Part shown: piece by piece, positions 55,139 to 64,000 of the stretch
Numbering within the stretch: position 1 is the first letter of the stretch
How the letters are laid out: each line of letters starts with the position of its first letter
Assembly: GCA_000827325.1 (NCBI GenBank)
Contig: KN832877.1
Location: 868,001-932,000, forward strand
DNA: 64,000 nucleotides
Direction of reading: 5' to 3'
Source: Oidiodendron maius Zn
Taxonomy: Eukaryota; Ascomycota; Leotiomycetes; Myxotrichaceae
Translations under genes and position numbers: made by a program
Notes under the pieces: model-generated
The model's database searches: none
Told to the model about the DNA's origin: nothing
What the model saw: only the letters and a program-made list of their open reading frames with translations

Positions 55139-55161
55139 TACGAGCACCAAGGGACTCGAAC
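55139..55161. repeat. right copy of the tRNA-3'-end-like direct repeat
   Basis: The sequence TACGAGCACCAAGGGACTCG then AAC matches the left copy at 51540-51563 except for one gap and one substitution, in the same orientation, 3.6 kb away. It bounds the decayed recombinase-like element on the right. Confidence 0.5.
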
Positions 55162-55581
55162 TGGAATTGGAATTAGCATCAATCAAATGAGCATAGGAAT
55201 AAGGAATCTTACCCCTCAACCTCAGTCTTACAGCGTTTCAGCAGTAGGAGGACCGCGCGCTACCACTGGAAAGTCGTTAGTACCAAGCCAAAACGCATAG
55301 AGTTCAGAGAAACTCACTTGCGCCAAGCGCCCGAAAAAAACTTCAAGTAGTCTCCAAAAATTCCTTATTCAACTATCTAAACATATAGTAAAATAATCCA
55401 CTAAATCGGCCCTAAACGCAACCAGTAGAAAGTCGCATAGGTCCAACATCCAATGCAACACAATTTCCCTAAATCATCAACATGGCAGTCGCCCTAGTAT
55501 ACACATTAAACTGTTCTCCCAGCTGGTTGGCCTCAAAAGTACTTTTCTTCACCCACCCGCGAAGATCTATATGCAATGAAG

Positions 55582-55589
55582 TCACGTGC
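55582..55589. promoter_or_regulatory. TCACGTGC element
   Basis: Another copy of the CACGTG-core element seen upstream of the DUF1115 and CHO2 genes. Here it lies about 230 bp ahead of the small frame at 55815. Confidence 0.3.
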
Positions 55590-55814
55590 GAATATATACG
55601 TGACCATCTCCTACATTCAACATCACATCCTTACTTTTGAAAAGGGTAAACGAGCTAGCTCCCATGTGCAGTTTCGAGTTTAAAGTCGATCATAAGTCTG
55701 CTCTCTTTCGATCTCTTCTCTTCTTTCTTCGTATACACTTTCATTCTAGTCACAACACAGACCCTTCAACCAACGTCAGTAAGCTATCAATCGACTAACT
55801 TCCAACCTCCTCTA

Positions 55815-55949
55815 TGGCCTGGAGCGGCGTTAAACTTGCCTTCAACCGAAGGCGATGGGGAGAAGGTGAATGGACAGTCTTGAGGGAAAAGAGACCCAAT
55901 TCGAACATAGGAACCAGTAAGAATGTGCTTAGACTATACTACTCATAGC
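55815..55949 (+). CDS. possible small gene, first exon only
   Basis: An ATG frame of about 44 codons opens MAWSGVKLAFNRRRWGEGEW. It follows a CT-rich tract at about 55696-55727 that looks like a fungal promoter or start region. A donor-like GTAAGA occurs at about 55917, and further exons may follow, but I could not find a phase-consistent model. Not recognised; a chance frame is about equally likely. Confidence 0.2.
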
Positions 55950-56809
55950 AAACACGCCCAGTTGGGCTTCCAGCATTTGATGAAATGTGGGCGCCGGAGA
56001 AGGCTGCTGTCACTTCGCTGGTTGTACTGTAACTGTAAGATAGTTCATCCTCTTGATTTCGTGGCCACATCTGATAATGTGCTGCTCTCAGGTCGAGTAC
56101 TACAATACTATGAAGTTCAAGTTCCATTAAACCTCTAAACACACAATCAAATTCGAATTGAACACAACAGGAAGGAGGGTTGCTGGAGCTATGGCATGAG
56201 AGGAGTTTCTGCTTAAATTAGCTACTATTACACATATAGCTTAGTGGGAGAAAATTAAAATACTTAGTACAGGGAAAGAGCGAGAATATGCGGCCTCTGT
56301 CATGGGGCAAGGAATCCAACAAGCAAAACGTATTTATGTAGTTAATCGCACTTTATGTCCTCTTTTCCCTACAGTCTCTACAGAGCGACAACTGCATAGT
56401 AGTAGAGTAAAGAGACTTCTAAAGCACTTTCTGATTCGATCGTTATTTTGAACTATAGAATGTCATAGGGCTGCTATACTATCCTTCGACCAAATCCAAA
56501 GAGCCCAATGTTGATACTTGCAAGGACCATGCCTTGACGATCAGGTATACGACTCGCTACCCATCTTCGCACCCTAGTCTTGGGAATTATCAGCGGCGCA
56601 TGCTCTCACTCTATAAGCTGCTACTGCTGATCTGTTGCAATTGGCATTTTATGTAATCAGATTTTGTCGTCGATGGTCGAGCCCAGCTCCTGTTGGCGCC
56701 ATATTCCTGGGCTGAATGTTCTATAATGGGTGTATGAGTGTCTCTGTGAGGCACAAGAATCTTGAAAGAGCTCGAATTTGACTATTAGCAGCAGTTATGG
56801 ACATATCTT
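55950..56809. other. AT-rich intergenic, no gene seen
   Basis: The right part of the accessory block, before the PPT2 stop. No element family or gene can be named. Confidence 0.4.
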
Positions 56810-57642
56810 TCAGCGTTTCTTTCTCCGATACGCGGCAAGACCGCCCTGTGTGGGGTATCCAGGTCCGGGTTCGCCTTCAAAAGCCAAACAGACAGCCGTG
56901 GCATAGCCGTCATCATGGCTAATGCTCATCGGCACAATTTGGGCATCTTCCCAGCCACCAGTCTCGGATATAATAAGAGCTTCCGGCGCTTGTGTCATAC
57001 CATACTGGGCTTCTCGGCCACGAATCCAGATATCATGCCAGGTGAGTCGACGATGTTGGTGAGCCTTCATGGCTGCCTCTTTGGCAGCAAATCTGGTGTT
57101 AATCATGTCAGTGTATGCAAAAAGGAAGCACTTAGACGCTGGACTTGCCGGCCTGCGAGGAATTGCGCGACTTTTTGTAGCTGGGTTTGCATGGTGCCAT
57201 CCTCTTTTTCGATCTCGTCCTCCAGCTGACGGAGGATTTCCACGTTGTTCACCTTGCGCGTAAGGGATTCCAATGGCGTCTGGGAATTTGTAGGCATATT
57301 AAATCTAGCTTCTCTATTGAGCTTTGGAATATTTGTCGCGCTTTGGTCAGTTTGCGGGTTGTCTCGCGCCATCAAAGCCAGCTGCTCTCTCCATGCCTTC
57401 GGGATCCCTAAATCTTCTCTCCTCTTGTCCAATTGCAGTTTCTGCCTCTGCAATTTATGCCACATTTGTAATGTCCCCGCATAACTCCTGGCCTGGAACT
57501 GTTCCCTCTCCTGCTCAATCAAGATTCGGCGCAGGAACGCATTAGCTCCGCTGCTGTTTTGGGCTTTTAGTATGTTAAAGATGCGCTGGACTGAGCAGAT
57601 GTCAGTCCCGATGGTAATAGGGAAGGGGAATGGTCGGGGCAT
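56810..57642 (-). CDS. PPT2: mitochondrial phosphopantetheine:protein transferase
   Basis: Exons 57642-57149 and 57092-56810 give 258 residues. The ACPS-type core begins FPFPITIGTDICSVQRI (the GTDI motif with the metal-binding Asp). It is joined by splicing to FLAGRFAAKEAAMKAH, the WxxKEA-like motif, with SISHDDGYATAV later. A long charged insert separates the two halves, as in fungal Ppt2. The enzyme adds 4'-phosphopantetheine from CoA to the mitochondrial acyl carrier protein. The junction uses a GC-AG intron (57148-57093, donor GCAAGT). The in-frame start at 57720 is less likely, because MPRPFPFP is the expected N-terminus. Confidence 0.9.
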
Positions 57643-58112
57643 TGCCGCGTAGTCATGGTGTTCAGGCTTTTTGGGTTGGGCAATGACAGTAGTAATTGCT
57701 CCCAAGCTATTTTCGAGCACGGTTCACGCTGACCAGGGCTGCTCGGGAACGCTAAAAAGAACCCAATAGGTAGGGATTAAGAGTTACAGGGTCTATCACC
57801 ACATTGCACATCACAGTTATCATTGAGACATTTGACTGTTTCATTATCCTGCATGTAAGTAACTATAGGTACCATTAAGAAGTACAACTTGATCACATCC
57901 AAAACACGCAACCCGCAAGCCTCATGCGATGCAAGTGACATACTACACTAGAGCGGAATCGACTATGTGGAAAACAGAAAAAGGTTTCAACCAGTAAAAA
58001 TAAACCATCCCAAAACACCAATTATGCTTCGTCAATTTGTTCACCTATTCCGTGATATGCAAACAGCCCAGGATGGACTGGCTTGCGAATTCGTCTGCGC
58101 CAATGGTGCTTA
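57643..58112. promoter_or_regulatory. upstream region of PPT2
   Basis: A 470-nt interval between PPT2 and the DUF1774 gene, both on the minus strand. No gene is seen. Confidence 0.4.
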
Positions 58113-59127
58113 TTAGTCGTCCAAAAGAGGGGCCCTCTCCTGGTCTGTGGGAGCTGGTTCCTCTTGACTCCTGAATCTGACCTGCTGCCCAAAGATGCCT
58201 GGTACTGCAATAGCTAAGGAGGCTACAAATAGCACGCCCATAATGACGAAAGCAAAGATCCATTGGAGGGCAATGGCCTTGATAAGGAATTGCTGTACGC
58301 CAAGAGAGGCGGAGAGGACGCTGAGGGCGAAGCCCATGGTATAGTCCTGTGGAGTGTGAGTAGTAATCGGATTAGAGCCAATTTGACTAACCCTGTATGT
58401 GGTCAAGAAGGACATTCCATAGACAAATATGGCCCAGATAGCAACATTTGCCAGAATCCGAGCCGCGCTGCCTTTAGCATGGGCTGCGATGGCCCCGTCC
58501 CAAAAGAGAGCAACAAACGTCCATGCCAGGGGCCAAGAGACAACAGGGGTATGAATGAACCTAGGGTGGGTATTGTGGAAGTAATACAAGCAAGTCAGGT
58601 TCAAAAAGTTAAGGACCAGTATAACCTCGGCGAGGATGAACCGGCCACGAACAAATAGCATCACAAATGCAAATTGGAAAAGGTTGTTGAGGATGAAGTG
58701 ACTCCCGACTGACGCCGCAGCCTGCACATAGCCCGCATTGCTGCTAAAGAGATGCCACACGTATCCGATCTGCAATATCCAGAGCACAATCCTGTGGAAT
58801 TAGCACTTAGCCGAACTTGGATTCAGGAAACAAACACACCAGTATATTGAAGTGAGAGCAGGATTTAGAGCGAATGGTGTAGGTTTATTGTGACCCCAGA
58901 TGGTACCCCGCCCTTTTTTGAAATCATCTTGAGGAGCATTGAAGGTGTAGTAAATGGTAGCAACAGTTACAACCAGCCAGGTCAAGATAGTCAAAACCTT
59001 GTAGGTGATAATACTACCAGTTGAGTGAGACTCGCGCCTCACGAATGGGTTGTCTTATGGAGAATAGATTAGTCTGGTAATGCTGTAAAGTGTCCGGATG
59101 CTGAATTGGTGACGTACAAAACGGCAT
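58113..59127 (-). CDS. DUF1774 multi-pass membrane protein
   Basis: Four exons are predicted, the first only ten nucleotides (ATG CCG TTT plus one base). Exon 2 begins at 59053 with NPFVRRESHSTGS. Splice joins give SIYWIVLWILQIGYVWHL and then, in the last exon, DYTMGFALSVLSASLGV. About 270-280 residues contain some seven to eight hydrophobic helices. The conserved TIWGHNKPTPFALN and IYW patterns mark the fungal DUF1774 family. The last residues are polar (EEPAPTDQERAPLLDD), with an LL-type acidic tail that could act in vacuolar or endosomal sorting. Function unknown. Confidence 0.82.
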
Positions 59128-60073
59128 TCTGGCTTCTCTGCAAGCCCAGAGTAAAGGGGGTTCTTATTCCGTGTAAAGTTCGAGACAGATTGATTCTAGC
59201 TTTCGTAAGGCTATCCAGAATGCGAGGTAGAGATAATTATCTAAATGAAGACGTCAGTAGGTCAGATCCTATATAAAATCCCTACACAACATCCGGGAGT
59301 TGGCGGTAGACGTCAATTCTTACCTGATTACTCACAGCTGATGGAAGATAATACCGTCCGCCGGTGGCTTTGGAGATCTCAAGTGAAAGAGGAGTAGAAA
59401 AGGCGGGCAGGAAGACGATCTCCTGTAGGACGAGAAATCAGGAGACTGCTGACCTTGATTGGTGACGTACTCTGACGCCTGGGCTGGTTCAGCCAAAACC
59501 ACCAACTCAAGCCGTGTCCAATCTCAGCTCTCCGTCAGGTAATAGTATTGGCAACCCCGCAAATACTCCCAGTAGTACGCGGATCACGGGCTGGCGATAA
59601 TGTCGCTCCCGTCTCAGAGTAGGGAGACTACCCCTCATCCGTCCCCAACTTTCTTCCGTCTTGGCTGAGAGACTTACGAAATTCATGGTGTAACTTTTGA
59701 CCGGGGGTGTCGCAGCAGGCAATCAGACGTCATATCTTGATTCTGCATAGGGAACTAAATATCCCAGAAGTTGAGGTCTTAATTCACAAGAACACGGCGT
59801 GCAGAGCACCCCAAGCTCCCTTTCTCGGTACCTTTGATATTAGCCACACTTGCACAGCCACTGATGTTTTGTCACCAGCCACGGCCCAGGGCCCAGCCAC
59901 ACCACTTTCGACTCAATGTCTCGCACCTCTTATCGCGCTACTGTACGGGCGCAGAGTATGGTGACGAGGGGACAGGTGCCTGAGCCAGTACCTCGTACAT
60001 CAGTTCCTTATCTCTCAACATCACACGATCTCTCTATCAAATACAAACGTATTACCAACGTCAATCATTCCTC
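59128..60073. promoter_or_regulatory. divergent promoter region DUF1774/LAP1
   Basis: A 946-nt interval between divergent genes. Short frames are present but unconvincing. A CT-rich tract precedes the LAP1 ATG. Confidence 0.4.
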
Positions 60074-61336
60074 ATGAAGCTTACAAACCTGTCGGTTCTG
60101 GCTCTCTCGGCGTCGCTCGTCAACGCTCGTTATGTGGAGCTTCATGAGACGAACCAGGTCGTCCTGAACAGCAGCCCTTCAGAGGAGCTGTTCCTGGTCG
60201 AACTTGCTCCTGGAAAGACACAATGGGTGACAGAGGATGGGAAGTGGGAGTTGCGAAGGGTATGTTGGCAAAGGCTACAGACGAGAACAGTATGCTAATA
60301 CCGTCGCAGAATGGAGCGAATTTCATGGACATCACAGAAACCAGTGATCTAGGCACCTTCGGAGCCACATTGAAGAACCTACCAACTTTCCCTGTGAAGC
60401 CTGCCCTTGAGACCGAACTGTTACCGATGTTGAAGAATCTGTCGAAGACGAATATGAGAGAGAACCTTGAGACCTTTTCATCCTTCCACACCCGGTATTA
60501 CAAGTCGGACTACGGCAGACAGTCCTCAGAGTGGCTTCTTGAGAACGTTCGAGGAGTGATCAAGGATGCTGGAGCTGAAAAGTACGGGGTAGGTGCCCAA
60601 CACTTCAAGCACCCCTGGGGACAGAACAGCATCATCGCAACCATCCCAGGGAAGAGCAACTCGACCGTCGTCATCGGCGCCCACCAGGATAGCATCAACC
60701 TCTTCTTACCCTCCATCTTTGCTGCACCGGGGGCAGACGATGATGGAAGCGGAACCGTGACCATTCTGGAGGCTCTGCGGGTCCTCCTTTCGTCTGAGGC
60801 CGTCATCAAGGGTGAAGCCGAGAATACGATTGAGTTCCACTGGTACTCCGCGGAGGAAGGAGGGTTGCTTGGTAGCCAAGCTATTTTCTCTCAATACGAG
60901 AAGGATGGCCGAGATATCAAGGCTATGCTGCAGCAAGACATGACAGGATACGTCCAGGGCACACTTGATGCGGGAAAAGTCGAATCAGTAGGCGTGATCA
61001 CCGATTATGTCGATCCTGCCCTTACCGAGTTCATCAAGAAGATCATTACAGCTGTAAGTTTGAGTCGCCATATCGCAATACGTTACTAAAACTCTTACTC
61101 AGTACTGTGACATCCCATATGTTGAGACGAAGTGTGGTTATGCCTGCTCGGACCATGCTTCGGCCTCAAAAGCTGGATACCCATCCGCCTTTGTGATCGA
61201 GTCTGATTTCGCGGAATCAGACAAGAAGATTCACACTACGGAAGATTTGATCAAATATCTCTCGTTTGATCACATGCTCCAACATGCGCGTATGACCCTG
61301 TCTCTCGTCTACGAGCTTGCCTTTGCCCAACTTTGA
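60074..61336 (+). CDS. LAP1: secreted leucine aminopeptidase, M28 family
   Basis: Exons 60074-60259, 60310-61053 and 61103-61336 give 387 residues. The N-terminus [18 protein letters not shown] is a signal peptide. A propeptide follows, then the M28 catalytic domain with zinc ligands His in IGAHQDS, Asp in GADDDGSG, Glu in SAEEGG, Asp in QQDMTG and His in CSDHAS. A Cys pair ([18 protein letters not shown]) matches the disulfide of fungal LAP1. These secreted exopeptidases release N-terminal residues from peptides during protein breakdown. The gene stands alone here. Potential N-glycosylation sites (NLS, NST) are present. Confidence 0.95.
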
Positions 61337-61922
61337 GGGAATGTTGGCGAGTATTCTAGTCGAAAGACAGGTTACTGTGCATACTTGGCGTCTTTCAGAG
61401 TTCATTATATTGGCTGGTGCAGGGGTCCGGCCAACCACTTGTATTTCAAGTCAACGCTTTTAAATTCCTCGCGTTTTGTTGATCCTCAAGGGGCCTTGAA
61501 CAGTAGATATCTTACATTTTGTAGAGCATGAAATTCTATTACGCTTAAGCCATACATCTGTGTATGTCAGTGTAGATGTTCGATATGTGAACCTGTGTTC
61601 GTTAGATGTTACGTCTTCGCATTAGGCATTTATAGGCAAATATTAGAGTAAAAGCAGTAATGTGACTGCTGTCAGCCGCAGTCATTTTCTTGACTGTCAC
61701 TTCGTCACGATCCCCCACAAACGCTGCTGATTGGCCCCACCGGCATCGGAGGATCACGCATATATCTTATCGCGATTACCACCCGGAAACTGGAGGAAAC
61801 GTCTTCTGCCTTCAAACCTCCACGTCCGCATTGCCGAGCGTCTAAGAGGTGCCCAGGAGAGAGCTTGCGCTTGTCTCCCTATCACCACACACATTCACAA
61901 TCGCTCGTGGCCAAACCTCACA
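61337..61922. promoter_or_regulatory. upstream region of the R3H gene
   Basis: A 586-nt interval between LAP1 and the R3H gene, same strand. The reading frame is open upstream to 61731, but the preferred ATG is at 61923. Confidence 0.4.
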
Positions 61923-63028
61923 ATGGCAATATATTCCTCCGTTCCTCCCCCTTCCCAACAACCCACGTCCACTTCCACACCTGCAGTTGACATCGACGCC
62001 TGGACCGTGTCGGCGCTGCAGTCCCTCAGCGTCTCCCCCTCCGCACGCGGCACAGGCGTTACCCTTTCGATCCCACTCGATACTACAGGCGAGCGCGATT
62101 ATGCCGACGGCGCAACCGCGAGACCAGCCTATAAGCTTCGCAAAGATCCTCTGCTGCGACGCGATAGCCAGAGGCGCCGCGAGGCGCTATTGAAAGGCAA
62201 GGAGGGTAGTCGCCGGAGGCAGAGATGGGAAAATGGTGAGCAGCGAATATATGGATATGCCAGCCGGGCCTTTTCTGGCGCAGTGGCATTCATATGAGTC
62301 GAGATGCTAATATGGGTGACTGCAGATCACCTTCTCCACGTCCCAAATGCGCAGCCACCGCTGCCGAGCGATTGGGAGGTGCATCCAACACACCCCGTGC
62401 ATACATTCTCCTATTACCTAGCGCCACTGTGGGACCAAGGGTTCCGGCAGCGCGCAGAGGAGATCGCGGCAGGAAAGAGGAGAGGGGCTGAGAGGAGGGC
62501 CGGTTGCCAGGCGCAGAGGGGCCGCGTGCCGCAGGAGTTGAAACAGAAGTTAAAGAAGAGCAAAGGGGCGAAGAGCCTCTTGCAAGAACTGGAAGAAGAG
62601 ATTAGGACATTTGTCAAAGAGTGGGAGAGGAGACAGATGGCGGACGACGGGAAGAGCGAGTTGGAGATGGAGAGCGAGAATGAGGAGATTGTATTCGTGG
62701 GCAGGAATAGCAGGTTGAGGGTTGAGCAGCGCAACTCGGCTGAGGAACAGTTGCAGAGGGAGAAGTTGGTGTTTGACTCCCTCGCAGACGATCATGGAGC
62801 CAGCTTTGGGTATGTCACTGGAAGCTCAGTGGCGGAAGCTTGCTAACTGTTTATAGACGCTGGCTTGTTCATTCCATAGCTGACTATTATGGCCTCACCT
62901 CTCGTTCCGTCACTGTTGGGGACCCTGCGAGAAGAGAAGCTTATGTAGGCATCCGCGAGATGAAATCTGGCAGAAGTCCATCTGCCGCGCGGACGGAGCT
63001 ACCACGGCCTCTGTACGCCATGATCTGA
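61923..63028 (+). CDS. R3H-domain protein
   Basis: Exons 61923-62235, 62326-62809 and 62857-63028 give 322 residues. The N-terminus (MAIYSSVPPPSQQP) precedes an R3H-associated segment with RPAYKLRKDPLLRRDSQRRR and YYLAPLWDQGF. A charged, Lys/Glu-rich coiled region (KKSKGAKSLLQELEEEIR) follows. The C-terminal R3H motif reads RWLVHSIADYYGLTSRSV, with the Arg-x-x-x-His spacing. R3H domains bind single-stranded nucleic acids; family function in fungi is unclear. The start at 61923 avoids a poorly conserved upstream extension. Splices are in frame. Confidence 0.87.
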
Positions 63029-63694
63029 TCCAAATCCTCGCTCCGGCTATCAGTACCTCCCGAGCACGTTTCGTTATGCCTCTCCGTACACTTACCTTCT
63101 GACTTGTTTGAGAGCTATATTGTTATCATCATTCTGCATTTTGATATATGACTTATTTTACCATTTCAAGGCGATAGACAAATACAAAGACGGACTGTAG
63201 ATGGTAGATATAACTGACAACTATGCTGTTCCTATTAAATAACATTTAACCTGCGTTTTATTAAATATGTGCTCGCCCCTGAACTCTCTCTCGCTTAACG
63301 TCCAGGGCGTTCCTAACAACAGAGCGAAGGGTGGTTTCCTTACTTATAAGGGCCGGTAGAAAGGCTAACTACTCTGTAGAATGAGGCAGTAAACCCAGGT
63401 GAATATTATGAACTAAATCTAGAGCGATAGTGAGAATACATGTCCAAACATAACTTGGGAGTGGACCGAGTGACCTGTCGGGAAACCCCGTGATTTCGTC
63501 CTCGGCATCACCCCGACCGACATATATCCGAATTGCACTTCGTTCCACAACTCCAAGACATTACATTCTTCGCACCTCTCCAGGGACAGTGATATGTTTC
63601 TTTTTGTTCTAGATTGTCTTCTTATCGCATAGCATCATGCACTAATAGACAGAGCGGAAATTTGAGACAGCATTATTAACGATTCTTCAAGAAG
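63029..63694. promoter_or_regulatory. upstream region of the right-edge gene
   Basis: A 666-nt interval. No gene or distinctive element seen. Confidence 0.4.
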
Positions 63695-63945
63695 ATGAGA
63701 CTCCGAGCAGGACCTGCTGACTCGCTGAGGCGCGCCCTTCTCAAAACCTCGAGTTCTTGTGTTGCGCGAGGTGCCAGAAGAGGAGCGTGTACGCAATGCC
63801 GTCAGCAGATTCAAGCTCAGGCTAGAGAGAGGTCCAGGTCGAGGACTGCGCTGCGATCAAGTTTGAATCTGTCGACAAAGAGACTCCTCATCCTTCCCGC
63901 CACCTTTATTGCTGGTCAGAGGCGGGCTCTTGCAACGGTACAAAA
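63695..63945 (+). CDS. first exon of a probable mitochondrial protein, partial at the window edge
   Basis: An ATG frame of about 83 codons begins MRLRAGPADSLRRALLKTSS. It is Arg- and Ser-rich and nearly free of acidic residues. It continues AGQRRALATVQNG, resembling a cleaved mitochondrial presequence followed by RALATV, a common fungal processing site pattern. A donor-like GGTATGG follows at about 63945, so the exon likely ends there and the rest lies beyond the window. Product not identifiable. Confidence 0.6.
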
Positions 63946-64000
63946 TGGTATGGAGACATGTATGGATATTCGGGAATAATGCTAATCCATTAGTATAGAT

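Noticed and set aside
55139-55220. A tRNA gene at the right direct repeat
   Set aside because: The T-stem does not pair and no 5' half is visible, so at best it is a fragment.
1-64000. CRISPR arrays, bacterial operons, rRNA genes or LTR-type elements
   Set aside because: None seen: no spaced repeats, no rRNA signatures and no paired long terminal repeats. Gene structure is eukaryotic with introns.

Overview
This window looks like nuclear DNA of a filamentous ascomycete (Pezizomycotina), probably Eurotiomycete-like. The evidence is short GT-AG introns of about 45-160 nt, compact genes on both strands, and fungal-restricted families: a Git3/Gpr1 carbon-sensing receptor, DUF1774, NmrA-like, DUF7730, a Bem1 scaffold and a secreted M28 aminopeptidase. 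The order-level placement is an impression and was not tested. I resolved 28 complete or near-complete protein genes and one gene cut by the right edge. Exon models were built by hand and checked for frame wherever splice coordinates are given.

Layout. 0.5-9.4 kb: Git3/Gpr1 receptor (-), exopolyphosphatase PPX1 (+), a two-HKD phospholipase D-family protein (-), the Arp2/3 regulator GMF/AIM7 (+) and a small DUF1115 protein (+). 9.7-18.5 kb: NBP35 (-) and CHO2 (+) share a promoter, followed by RAD4/XPC (-). 18.8-24.2 kb: MDP1 phosphatase (-), two GNAT acetyltransferases, a short-chain dehydrogenase (-) and a tiny Ser/Gly/Asn/Tyr-rich protein (-). 24.9-32.7 kb: a decayed DUF7730 gene, a Cuz1-like AN1 zinc-finger protein (-), the mitochondrial pair MTP18 (-) and ATP19 (+), an SMP-30-type lactonase (+) and an AYR1-like reductase (-). 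33.1-38.3 kb: a thymidylate synthase pseudogene, a FAR1/MuDR-type DNA-binding protein (-) and BEM1 (-). 38.3-41.0 kb is gene-poor. 41.0-51.1 kb: THP3 (-), VPS36 (+), a carrier-like membrane protein (-), an NmrA-like protein (+) and the histidine-biosynthesis phosphatase HIS2 (-). 51.5-56.8 kb is an accessory block with a decayed tyrosine-recombinase-like element. 56.8-64 kb: mitochondrial PPT2 (-), a DUF1774 membrane protein (-), LAP1 (+), an R3H protein (+) and the first exon of a probable mitochondrial protein (+).

The genes are mostly housekeeping and do not form a metabolic cluster. Functional echoes exist among neighbours: MTP18 and ATP19 are divergent and both mitochondrial, and NBP35 and CHO2 are divergent. 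Genome decay is concentrated in three places: 24.9-25.6 kb, 33.1-33.8 kb and 51.5-55.2 kb. The most unusual structures are the recombinase-like element lying between two copies of a 23-24 nt tRNA-3'-end-like direct repeat, and the thymidylate synthase copy with conserved Gln codons turned into stops, a shrunken intron and a large internal deletion.
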